Origin: Rhodothermales bacterium
Lineage (GTDB): Bacteria; Bacteroidota; Rhodothermia; Rhodothermales; UBA10348
DNA: 64,000 nt
NCBI GenBank assembly: GCA_017643395.1
Contig: JAEPNP010000001.1
Span: 2,028,189 to 2,092,188, forward strand
Reading direction: 5' to 3'
Below, piece by piece: positions 27,082 through 34,577 of the stretch. The notes below the pieces were generated by a model that was given only the letters and a program-made list of their open reading frames with translations, made no database searches and was not told the DNA's origin. The position numbers and the translations under genes are program-made. The number at the start of each line of letters is the position of its first letter. Within the stretch, counting starts at the first letter, position 1.

Positions 27082-28802
27082 CGCCTGACCAAGGGCTGCA
27101 CGACGCCCCCCGCGCGAAGAAGGTAGACCCCGACCGGCAGGTGGGAGAGATCCACAGAGCCCAGGAGTCCCGAGGCGACCCGTCGGCCCAGGAGGTCATA
27201 CAACTCCGCGGGCTGCGCAGCACGTACGTGCACCCTGCCGGGCGACGGATTGGGATACACGGCGAGGCCGCCCACTGAGGCGACTGGGTCATCTACACGG
27301 GTGTGACCCGTCCCTTCAGTTAGCGTTACCACCGTATTGGCTGCGCTCATAAAGAACTGCTCCTCCTGGCCGGAAGGCCACCGCACCATCACTGCTTCGG
27401 CCACATCGATCCCCAGTCCAACGTGCATGGGCTGGATGCTCTGGCCGAACAGGTCCACGCCGTCATTCAGGCGCACATGGGTTCGCTGTCCTGCGGTAAC
27501 CTCCACGTAGGCGCCCACCGCATGCACATTGTGCCCGGCCCCGACCAGCTGCAGGCCCAGCCAGTTTCCACGGGCGGCATCGTTTCGATAGTACCTGATG
27601 GGGTCCCGCCAGGTGCCTACGAGCATGTCCAGATCGCCGTCTCCGTCCGCGTCGAACGTGACCAGGCTGCGGGCCTCGGCCAGGTCGTCGGCGCCGGATT
27701 GCACCGACATGTCTTCGAAGGCAAGCCGTCCGCCAGGCACCAGATCGTTGCGCCAGAACCGATTCGGCGTGTTGTCCTCGAAGATGAATCCATTGACGGC
27801 ATACAGATCCAGATCGCCGTCATGGTCAAAGTCGAAGAACTCCGTGCCCCAGCCCCAGGAGGCGTTCTCCACGCCCAGAAACTCCGCGACCTCCTCGAAA
27901 GGCCCGGCCGGTGAGGCCACGTAGAAGACGTTCGGAAAGGGCCCGTCAGAGATGTTGGTGATGTAGAGGTCGAGCAACAGGTCTCCGTTGACGTCACCCA
28001 CAGCGACGCCCATTCCGTTCCCCTCATCGCCCACACGATAGTCGAAGGTCGCGTCCAGAAAGCCGCCGAGCCCATCGGCCATGAAAAGCCGGTTTTCTCC
28101 AAAGTCGTTGGCCAGGTACAGGTCGAGCCAGCCGTCCTGGTCCACATCGAGTGGCAGCGCCGTCCAGGTGCGGGACGTGTCCTCGATGCCGAAGTCCACG
28201 GCACGCTCCATGAACGTGCCGTCGCCCTGGTTGACATGCAGCCGGTTTGCGCCGTTCCAGTTGGAGAGATACACATCCAGATCGCCGTCGCGGTCAAAGT
28301 CCCACCAGGCTGCACCTGACGTTTCCGTGGTGTCGGGATCGGGCGCGCCCTGGTTGATCCCGGAGGCCTGCGACACGTCCGTGAACGTGCCGTCCCCCTC
28401 GTTTCGATAGAGGATTTCGGGTCCGACGTTCGTGAGCAGCAGATCCGGGTCGCCGTCGGCGTCATAGTCCGCCCACGAAACGCCAAATCGATTGCCCAGC
28501 GGCAGTCGTTGGAAGCCGCGCACGCCGGCCGCCCGCACGCCGGCCGCATCGGTCACCTCTTCGAACGTTCCGGTACCGTCATTTCGGTAGAGCCGGTTCC
28601 AGGTGGTCGGGTCCGCATCGTCATGCTGCACCGCACTTGCGACGTACACGTCGAGATCGCCGTCCAGGTCGTAGTCGGCCACTGCGATGCCATTCACGAT
28701 CCCCGTCACGTCAAAGCCAGCCTCCAGCCCCCGCTCGGTGAAGAACTGAGCCCAGGCCACGCCCGGCGTCAGAAGCAGCAGGATGAAAACGAGTCCGCGC
28801 AG
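27078..28802 (-). CDS. ASPIC/FG-GAP protein with T9SS sorting domain (start uncertain)
   Basis: About 574 residues from the position chosen. It has the same architecture as its convergent neighbour: signal peptide (VFILLLLTPGVAWAQ), FG-GAP/VCBS repeats with DYDLDGDLD, DYDADGD and DFDRDGDLD loops, an ASPIC/UnbV domain (VRWPSGQEEQF) and a T9SS type A end (VYPNPSPGRV ... LYDLLGRRV ... LPVGVYLL). The start is a problem: no ATG, GTG or TTG lies just before the signal peptide. The nearest plausible codon is CTG at 28802. The only standard upstream start is GTG at 28970, which would overlap the divergent cytochrome gene by 100 bases and add 56 poorly signal-like residues. Confidence 0.8.
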   Translation of the reverse strand: MRGLVFILLLLTPGVAWAQFFTERGLEAGFDVTGIVNGIAVADYDLDGDLDVYVASAVQHDDADPTTWNRLYRNDGTGTFEEVTDAAGVRAAGVRGFQRLPLGNRFGVSWADYDADGDPDLLLTNVGPEILYRNEGDGTFTDVSQASGINQGAPDPDTTETSGAAWWDFDRDGDLDVYLSNWNGANRLHVNQGDGTFMERAVDFGIEDTSRTWTALPLDVDQDGWLDLYLANDFGENRLFMADGLGGFLDATFDYRVGDEGNGMGVAVGDVNGDLLLDLYITNISDGPFPNVFYVASPAGPFEEVAEFLGVENASWGWGTEFFDFDHDGDLDLYAVNGFIFEDNTPNRFWRNDLVPGGRLAFEDMSVQSGADDLAEARSLVTFDADGDGDLDMLVGTWRDPIRYYRNDAARGNWLGLQLVGAGHNVHAVGAYVEVTAGQRTHVRLNDGVDLFGQSIQPMHVGLGIDVAEAVMVRWPSGQEEQFFMSAANTVVTLTEGTGHTRVDDPVASVGGLAVYPNPSPGRVHVRAAQPAELYDLLGRRVASGLLGSVDLSHLPVGVYLLRAGGVVQPLVRR

Positions 28803-28869
28803 AGCAGATTTGTCGATGGATGGGGAGTCGATGCCGAAACGCTCAAATGCCCGCGGCGTTGCGTGCGGA

Positions 28870-30987
28870 ATGAGATGCCCTGTTCTCTTGCTGGCGCTGC
28901 TGCTGGCAGCCTGCAGCGGTCCGGATTCGCCGGAGCCTGTGGCCTTCCGCAATATTGCGGAGCCGGCCACATTTACGGGCGATGCGGCCTGTGCTTCGTG
29001 TCACGAGGATCAGTATGCCGGATACCAGGCGCACGGTATGGCAAACTCGTTCTACCACCTGAACGCGGAGACGGCGGTCGAGGACTTCCCGGGCCCCTGG
29101 GTGCGCGACCCCAACGGCGGCTATGAGTACCGGGCCGAGCGCAACGGGGACCGGTTCGTCCAGGTCGAGATCCTGCGCGACGCCTCCGGTCGGGAGATCC
29201 ATCGCCTGGAGCGGGAGATGCGTTTTGTGATGGGCAGCGGCACGACCGCGCGCACCTACTTTGACGAGAGCCAGGGCTATCTGTACGAGTTGCCACTGAC
29301 CTGGTATACGCAGGAAGGCCGATGGGACTTCAGCCCCGGCTACCGCGTGGCCAACAAGCGGTTCGACCGCAAGGTGCCTGAGCGCTGCATGGCCTGCCAC
29401 AACGCGTATCCGGAGGCCGTGCCCGAGACCGGAGGCAAGTACATCTCGATTCCGGAGGGCATCAGCTGCGAGCGCTGCCACGGCCCGGGAAGCCTGCACG
29501 TGTCGGAGCGTCTGGCGGTGCCGGAGCCCGTTTCCGAGGTGGATAGCACCATCGTAAACCCCGCCCATCTGGCGTTTGAGCGGCGGCTGGATGTCTGCCA
29601 GCAGTGCCATTTGCACACGACGGTATCCCTGCTCAAGGAAGGCCAGGGTGCGTTTGACTATAGACCGTCGCACGATCTGTCGTCCTGGGTGGCCATGTTC
29701 GCTTCGACGGAGCCCGAGAGCGACGACGAGATCGCGGTGATCTCCCACGCGGACCGGATGAAGCAGAGCGCCTGCTTCATCGAGACGTTGGCGGTCGGAG
29801 CGAGCCTCGAATGCACCACGTGTCACAACCCGCATCAGGGTTTCCGCACATCGGGGCCGGAGTACTTCAACCAGACCTGCCTGACCTGCCACCAGCCAGC
29901 CGAACTGGAGCTGGTGGCCGCGCACGATGCGAGCGCCAACTGCATCGACTGCCACATGCCCAAGGTCGAGAGCTCAGAGGCGCCGCATTCCTCGTTTACT
30001 GACCACAAGATTCGGGTCGTTTCGACGCGTGACGAGAGGGCCAACAGCCTGCCGACGGAGCGCCTGAGCGAGCTGGAGCCCGACCAGGAGCTTGTCGCGT
30101 ACCGCTCGGCGGGCGAGCCAGCCGTCTACCAGGCCATGGCCTACGTGGTGCTCGGAAGACGACGTGGCGATGTCCCCATGATGCTGCGGGGCGCGGACTT
30201 GCTTGACGGACTTGCGGGGGAAGAGGAGCTTTTTGGTGAAGCGCACTTTCTGCGCGGCCTGGCCCGGCTCCAGACGGGCGATGCGCGGGGTGCCGTGCCA
30301 GGCCTCCAGGCAGCCACCGGCGCAGATGGCGAGATTCCCGAGCGCTTGAATGCCCTGGCGCAGGCCTACGAGGCCCTCGGCCAGAACCGCGCGACCATCG
30401 AGTCCCTGTACCGGCGCGCGGTGACCGCTCAGCCGGCCCGCGCCGACATCTGGGTAAACCTCGGCCGTTTCCTCGAAGCCTCGGGGCGTGTGGACGATGC
30501 GGTCGACGCGTATCGCGAGGCCGTGCGGCAGGAGCCATGGCTGCCGGAGGGCGCCTACAACCTGGGCACCGCTCTCGCGCGCGCCGGCGCCTTTGACGAG
30601 GCGCGTGCGTATCTGCTGGAGTCTGTCGCGCTCGAGCCCAGGAATCCGCAAGCCTGGGGCAACCTGGGTGCGGTATACGGTCAGATGGGCGCGCCGGACA
30701 GTTCCCGATACGCGTTTGAGCAGGCCGTCGAGCTGGCGCCTCGGGACCCCGTGGCACTGGGCAATCTGGGCGCTTTCTTGCTGAACGTTGCCGAGTACGA
30801 CCTGGCCATCGAATACCTCGACCGCGCGGTGCAGGAAGACCCCGGCTTCGCCGACGCCCTGGCCAACCGAGCCCTGGCTCACCTCAGGCAGGGCGAACGT
30901 GCGTCGGCGCGACTGTATGCCGGACGGGCACTGGAGGCCGCACCCGGTCACGCGCTGGCAGGTCAGATCCTGCAGGAGGTCAACTAG
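28870..30987 (+). CDS. seven-haem cytochrome c / TPR fusion lipoprotein
   Basis: A 705-residue lipoprotein (lipobox LLAAC, Cys15). The N-terminal ~380 residues contain seven CXXCH haem sites: CASCH (residue 41), CMACH, CERCH, CQQCH, CTTCH, CLTCH and CIDCH, arranged as in cytochrome c-554-like or doubled-CXXCH multihaem proteins. From about residue 420 onward the protein is a run of tetratricopeptide repeats (IWVNLGRFLEASGRVDDAV, AWGNLGAVYGQMG, ALGNLGAFLLNVAEYDLAI). The ATG at 28870 is chosen because it begins the lipoprotein signal. A periplasmic electron carrier tethered to partners by its TPR part is inferred; substrate and partner are unknown. Confidence 0.9.
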   Translation: MRCPVLLLALLLAACSGPDSPEPVAFRNIAEPATFTGDAACASCHEDQYAGYQAHGMANSFYHLNAETAVEDFPGPWVRDPNGGYEYRAERNGDRFVQVEILRDASGREIHRLEREMRFVMGSGTTARTYFDESQGYLYELPLTWYTQEGRWDFSPGYRVANKRFDRKVPERCMACHNAYPEAVPETGGKYISIPEGISCERCHGPGSLHVSERLAVPEPVSEVDSTIVNPAHLAFERRLDVCQQCHLHTTVSLLKEGQGAFDYRPSHDLSSWVAMFASTEPESDDEIAVISHADRMKQSACFIETLAVGASLECTTCHNPHQGFRTSGPEYFNQTCLTCHQPAELELVAAHDASANCIDCHMPKVESSEAPHSSFTDHKIRVVSTRDERANSLPTERLSELEPDQELVAYRSAGEPAVYQAMAYVVLGRRRGDVPMMLRGADLLDGLAGEEELFGEAHFLRGLARLQTGDARGAVPGLQAATGADGEIPERLNALAQAYEALGQNRATIESLYRRAVTAQPARADIWVNLGRFLEASGRVDDAVDAYREAVRQEPWLPEGAYNLGTALARAGAFDEARAYLLESVALEPRNPQAWGNLGAVYGQMGAPDSSRYAFEQAVELAPRDPVALGNLGAFLLNVAEYDLAIEYLDRAVQEDPGFADALANRALAHLRQGERASARLYAGRALEAAPGHALAGQILQEVN

Positions 30988-31015
30988 GGCTCGGCCCGGA
31001 GTGGCGGCGCTGTCC

Positions 31016-31150
31016 CGGGTCGGGTTGCTTCGGGCCGGGGCGCCGCGGGTCGGGTTGCTTCGGGCCGGGGCGCCGTGGGTCGGGGCGCCGTGGGTCGGAT
31101 CGCTGCGGGCCGGATCGCCGTGGGTCGGGGCGCTGCGGGTCGGATCGCCG
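31016..31150. repeat. 15-bp minisatellite, nine contiguous units
   Basis: Nine head-to-tail 15-bp units follow the consensus YGGGYCGGRKYGCYK, for example CGGGTCGGGTTGCTT, CGGGCCGGGGCGCCG and TGGGTCGGATCGCCG. Variation concentrates at fixed positions. Because the period is five codons, every frame stays open. It starts 29 bases after the cytochrome stop. Confidence 0.85.
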
Positions 31151-31170
31151 TGCTCAAACCGCGATTTGAC

Positions 31171-31341
31171 ATTCCGCCCCGTGCTGGAGCTTCCCGACGT
31201 GGAATGTGGGGGCATTTTCCCACGTTTGGCCGGTCGCGAAGCCCGCCTGCGCGGAAAACCGGGGCGCCTTTCCACGTTTGACCCATCGCGGAGCCCGCGC
31301 AGGTGGAAAACAGCGGCGTCGTTCCATGTCTGGGGCGGAAA
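31171..31341. repeat. array of four TTCC...GGAA inverted-repeat units
   Basis: Units are bounded by ATTCC/GGAAT (31171-31205), TTTCC/GGAAA (31216-31257), TTTCCAC/GTGGAAA (31269-31309, a perfect 7-bp stem) and GTTCC/GGAAA (31321-31341). The second and third also share sequence inside (CACGTTTG, TCGCG, AGCCCGC) at a spacing of about 53 bases. The layout resembles clustered extragenic palindromic elements. Confidence 0.6.
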
Positions 31342-31371
31342 GGCAGTGCCCGTGCCGCGTTCGGGCCCGCC

Positions 31372-31450
31372 GAGCCGTCCCCGCGGACCCGCCGCCGCCG
31401 AGCCGTCCCCGCGAACCCGCCGCCGCCGAGCCGTCCCCGCGCCGCCGGCC
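31372..31450. repeat. 28-bp direct repeat, about three copies
   Basis: GAGCCGTCCCCGCG recurs at 31372, 31400 and 31428, separated by a C/G triplet-rich filler. The first two units are 28 bp and nearly identical; the third is truncated. Since 28 is not a multiple of three, this part is not a coding repeat. Confidence 0.75.
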
Positions 31451-31529
31451 GCGCTGGCAACGAACGGCGCCGCGTTCGGGCCCGCCGTCCCCGCGCCACC
31501 CCCCGCGCCACCCCCCGCGCCGCCGCCGC

Positions 31530-32516
31530 CTAAGCGCCCAGCCCCGCTCCCTGCAGGTGCCGCACGATGGCCTCGGCGTGGAACCGCCCGTTCTCGATGA
31601 ACCAGCGGCCGGTGCGCAGGCCACCGCACACCGTACCGGCCAGGTATATGCCCGGCCGGTTGGTTTCGAAGGTCTCCGGGTCATACTGGGGCGTGCGATG
31701 GGCATCGTCGCCGGCCTTGACGCCCAGGTGCTCCAGAAACGTGTAGTCCGGGCGATATCCGGTCATGGCGAGCACGAAATCGTTGGCCAGGGTGAGGGGG
31801 CCATCCGGAGTCTGGATATCAACCTCCCGGGCGCGAATGGCTTGCACGACACTGTTGAAATGGGCCTTGATGGCACCTTCCGCGATCCGGTTGACCAGAT
31901 CAGGCCTCAGCCAATACTTGACGCGATCGGAGATCTGCGGTCCCCGCACCACCATGGTCACCCGCGCCCCGTTTCGGTGACATTGCAGGGCGGCCTTGGC
32001 CGCCGAGTTCTTGGCTCCCACAACCAGCACGTCCTGCCCGGAGTACCGGTAAGGCTCCTTGTAGTAGTGAGTGACCTTCTCCAGCTGCTCGCCGGGCACG
32101 CCCATGAGGTTCGGCACATCAAAAAAGCCGGTAGCCACGATGACGGCACGCGCCGGAAGCACCTGTGGCCCGTCGCGCGAGACGACGGACACCTCGAATG
32201 CCCCAGGATGCCCATCGACCGATTCGACCCGGGTGTAGAGACGGGTGTCCAGGTCTTCAGATTGCGCCACCCGCCGGTAATAGTCGATGGCCTCCTCGCG
32301 GAGCGGCTTGTACCGGTTCGTGGGGAACGGATGCCCGCCGATCTCCAGCAGGTCCGGAGTGGAGAAAAACTCCATGTTGGTGGGGTAGCCGGTCAGCGAG
32401 TTGACCAGGGCACCCTTCTCGACGACCACGCATGCAAGGTCTGCCCGCTTCAGGGCAATGGCGCAGGCCAGGCCGACCGGCCCGGCTCCGACAACAATCA
32501 CCGGCCGCTCAATCAC
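31530..32516 (-). CDS. YpdA-family FAD/NAD(P) oxidoreductase, putative bacillithiol disulfide reductase
   Basis: A 328-residue flavoprotein. It has an N-terminal FAD-binding Rossmann motif (VVGAGPVGLA), the YpdA-type stretch EKGALVNSLTGYPTNMEFFSTP, the NADPH-binding VVGAKNSAAKAAL around residue 170, and a C-terminal TGYRPDYTFL/GIYLAGTV segment. YpdA reduces oxidised bacillithiol in Firmicutes; the Bacteroidota members are assigned by homology. The Cys found in the Firmicutes GPCG motif is Val here. The GTG at 32516 (MIERPVIVVGAG) is chosen for its GTGA overlap with tadA and family length. A YfiT/BstA-type enzyme lies at 56499. Confidence 0.82.
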   Translation of the reverse strand: MIERPVIVVGAGPVGLACAIALKRADLACVVVEKGALVNSLTGYPTNMEFFSTPDLLEIGGHPFPTNRYKPLREEAIDYYRRVAQSEDLDTRLYTRVESVDGHPGAFEVSVVSRDGPQVLPARAVIVATGFFDVPNLMGVPGEQLEKVTHYYKEPYRYSGQDVLVVGAKNSAAKAALQCHRNGARVTMVVRGPQISDRVKYWLRPDLVNRIAEGAIKAHFNSVVQAIRAREVDIQTPDGPLTLANDFVLAMTGYRPDYTFLEHLGVKAGDDAHRTPQYDPETFETNRPGIYLAGTVCGGLRTGRWFIENGRFHAEAIVRHLQGAGLGA

Positions 32517-33001
32517 GACGGACTCCCGTTGCCGTTTCGCCCTCGACGGGCTTGAAAAAAGCCCTGAAGCAGCTCCGCGCACCGATCCGCCTCGATCCCC
32601 GATATGATCTCGGCGCGATGGTTCAGTCGGTCGTCCTGCGGAATGTTGTACAGCGTCGACGCCGCCCCGGCCTTTTCGTCAAATGCGCCGAATACGATGC
32701 GGTCTACGCGGGAAAGCACCGAGGCGCCCGCGCACATCGCACACGGCTCCAGTGTCACGTAGAGCGTGCAGCCGTCCAGGTGCTTGGAGCCCATGGTGGT
32801 ACAGGCGGCCGTGATGGCAATGAGTTCGGCATGCGCCGTCGGGTCCTCCAGGCGCTCGACCATGTTGTGGCCCCGCCCCACGATGACGTTTCCACGCACC
32901 ACTACGGCGCCGACAGGGACCTCTCCGGACTCCAGAGCACGCTCGGCCTCGCGCAGAGCGGCCTTCATCCACTTCTTGTGGGGGGCCAGCAACTCGTCCA
33001 T
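32513..33001 (-). CDS. tadA: tRNA-specific adenosine deaminase
   Basis: A 162-residue cytidine-deaminase-fold enzyme that converts A34 to inosine in tRNA-Arg(ACG). Zinc and catalytic residues are present: HAE (His57, Glu59) and PCAMC (Cys87, Cys90). GAVVVRGNVIVGRGHN and the C-terminal helical extension match TadA. It is translationally coupled to the YpdA-like gene and follows arginine deiminase by 8 bases. Confidence 0.95.
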   Translation of the reverse strand: MDELLAPHKKWMKAALREAERALESGEVPVGAVVVRGNVIVGRGHNMVERLEDPTAHAELIAITAACTTMGSKHLDGCTLYVTLEPCAMCAGASVLSRVDRIVFGAFDEKAGAASTLYNIPQDDRLNHRAEIISGIEADRCAELLQGFFQARRGRNGNGSPS

Positions 33002-33009
33002 CGCCCGTA

Positions 33010-34245
33010 TCAGTTGCTGCGGGCCAGCGGCATGGTCATGCAGCGCGGTCCGCCTCGCCCTCGGGAGAGTTCGTTGCCCTCCAGCTTGATGGCCAGGCGC
33101 TGGGCCGGGTCGAAGTCGCTCTCCTCATGGTAGGTGAGAAAGCTCTCAGCGCTCACCACGCGATAGCCGTTGCGGGCCATGGCTTCGAAGGTGCGATGAT
33201 TGCGTTCGTAGCCAATCACCACGCCGGGTGCCAGCGAGAAGAAATTCGCCCCGTCGGTCCATTGCTCGCGCTGCTGATTGAGCGGGTCGCCTCCACCGCA
33301 GGAGACAAAGCGCATGGATCTGTCCAGCACCTGTTCCAGGGCCGCCTTGAGGTCCTCATGCAGGCGGCACTCCAGGCGTCCGTCCTTTTTGCCGGCCCGA
33401 AACTGTGCCACGTTGTTCAGTCCGCGGGCTTCGATAATCGGGGGATAGACCACACAGAGATCCGGCTCTGCAAACGTAAACACCGTGTCCAGATGCATGC
33501 AGGATCGCTGATGAGGCAGGGTCACGACAATCACGTCCTCGATGGCCGTCTCCTCGAAAAGCGACCTCGCCAGAGACATGGCGCCGCCGAAGGACGTGCG
33601 TTCGGACACTCCGACGATGACACATTTTTCCGAGGCGACGAGCAGGTCACCCCCTTCGAACGTGACTCCTCGGGGCAGGCGGATTACGTGGTCGCGGTGT
33701 GCCTCGAAACGGGGGTGGTGGCTCACGACCGCATTCATGATGACGCTTTCTCGTGCGCGTGCCGCCGTTGCTGGATGCGACAGGACCATGTGCTTGCCCA
33801 CAACCGCAGCCAGGTCACGGGTGAAGAGCAGATTCGGTAGCGGCTGGGCGTACACGGGCAGCGGCGAGACTCCGGTGAGCGCGAAGTTCGTCAACTCCTC
33901 TGCAGGCAGGTCCGCCAATTCCTGCGAAAACGCCTGCAGGTTGCGTTCGGGCATGACGGAGCAAAGCTGTTCCACGAAGCCGCGACGCGCGTCCTCGGAC
34001 TCGAACACCTGCCTGAGCAGATCTACGATCTCGATGACACCATGCGCGGAGCCGATCACCTTTTCGAACACCGCACGCATCACGAGGTGCTCTTCCCGGG
34101 CATGGCCTACAAACAGAATGTCCTCAAACAGCAGCTCATCCAGGCGGTCGGGAGCAACCAGCTCCATTTCCGCCGCCGGAGTGTGCACGATGACTTCCTT
34201 CAGATGCCCCGTTTCGGAGCGCACATTGAGGGCGGATTTCGCCAT
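33010..34245 (-). CDS. arcA: arginine deiminase
   Basis: A 411-residue guanidino-group hydrolase converting arginine to citrulline and ammonia. Family motifs are seen in order: LLFTRDLAAV, FEGGDLLV, the catalytic-region HLDTVFT and the terminal GGPRCMTMP, whose Cys is the nucleophile. It is a single gene: no ornithine carbamoyltransferase, carbamate kinase or antiporter is adjacent, so a complete ADI fermentation operon is not present here. It could instead serve acid tolerance or nitrogen release. The ATG gives MAKSALNVRSETGHLKEVIVH, the normal family N-terminus. Confidence 0.93.
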   Translation of the reverse strand: MAKSALNVRSETGHLKEVIVHTPAAEMELVAPDRLDELLFEDILFVGHAREEHLVMRAVFEKVIGSAHGVIEIVDLLRQVFESEDARRGFVEQLCSVMPERNLQAFSQELADLPAEELTNFALTGVSPLPVYAQPLPNLLFTRDLAAVVGKHMVLSHPATAARARESVIMNAVVSHHPRFEAHRDHVIRLPRGVTFEGGDLLVASEKCVIVGVSERTSFGGAMSLARSLFEETAIEDVIVVTLPHQRSCMHLDTVFTFAEPDLCVVYPPIIEARGLNNVAQFRAGKKDGRLECRLHEDLKAALEQVLDRSMRFVSCGGGDPLNQQREQWTDGANFFSLAPGVVIGYERNHRTFEAMARNGYRVVSAESFLTYHEESDFDPAQRLAIKLEGNELSRGRGGPRCMTMPLARSN

Positions 34246-34368
34246 GGGCAGCGCTTTGACGTACGACAGATCCGCAAAGTAGGGGCACCGGGCGGGTGGC
34301 CCAAGGAATCGCTGTTGAATACGGTGGCGGGGCGGCCAGACCGGCGAGCCCCCTAGTGTCGGTGTCGG

Positions 34369-34560
34369 CTAGTGCCGTTGCTGGCGAACGGCCGAAATCA
34401 GTCTCAGCACAATGGCGACTACCAGAAGTATCACCAGACCCTTGATGGCGTAGGGCAGCAGAAACACCGCCACTTTGAGCACGGCGCCCAAGACAACGAT
34501 CGCCACCATGGCCACAATGGCCATCACGAGCCAGCGAAGGATCTGCTGAATGTCGAGCAT
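34369..34560 (-). CDS. small two-helix membrane protein
   Basis: A 63-residue protein, almost entirely two hydrophobic helices (residues ~10-35 and ~38-56) with a basic C-terminus (RLISAVRQQRH). It stands alone between the Kelch-like lipoprotein and arcA, on their strand. No family is recognised. The composition is that of a real inner-membrane small protein, while the opposite strand reads as a hydrophilic His/Gln-rich shadow. Confidence 0.6.
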   Translation of the reverse strand: MLDIQQILRWLVMAIVAMVAIVVLGAVLKVAVFLLPYAIKGLVILLVVAIVLRLISAVRQQRH

Positions 34561-34577
34561 GAGGGCTGGTAGCTCCT

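Larger units (their letters stand above)
30988..31529. other. 542-bp intergenic region filled with three kinds of repeats
   Basis: Between the convergent cytochrome/TPR gene and the YpdA-like gene, extremely GC-rich DNA holds a 15-bp minisatellite (31016-31150), a series of TTCC...GGAA inverted repeats (31171-31341) and a 28-bp direct repeat (31372-31450), then a CCGCC/CACCCCCCGCG low-complexity run to the stop of the next gene. Long open frames on both strands arise from the composition and are not taken as genes. Confidence 0.8.

Noticed and set aside
29974..31629. 551-residue minus-strand frame over the cytochrome/TPR gene and the repeat island
   Set aside because: It is the antisense shadow of the TPR region extended by the 15-bp repeats, which keep all frames open.
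31206..32555. 449-residue plus-strand frame across the repeat island and the YpdA-like gene
   Set aside because: It runs antisense to YpdA and through non-coding repeats; no homology or ribosome-binding site is visible.
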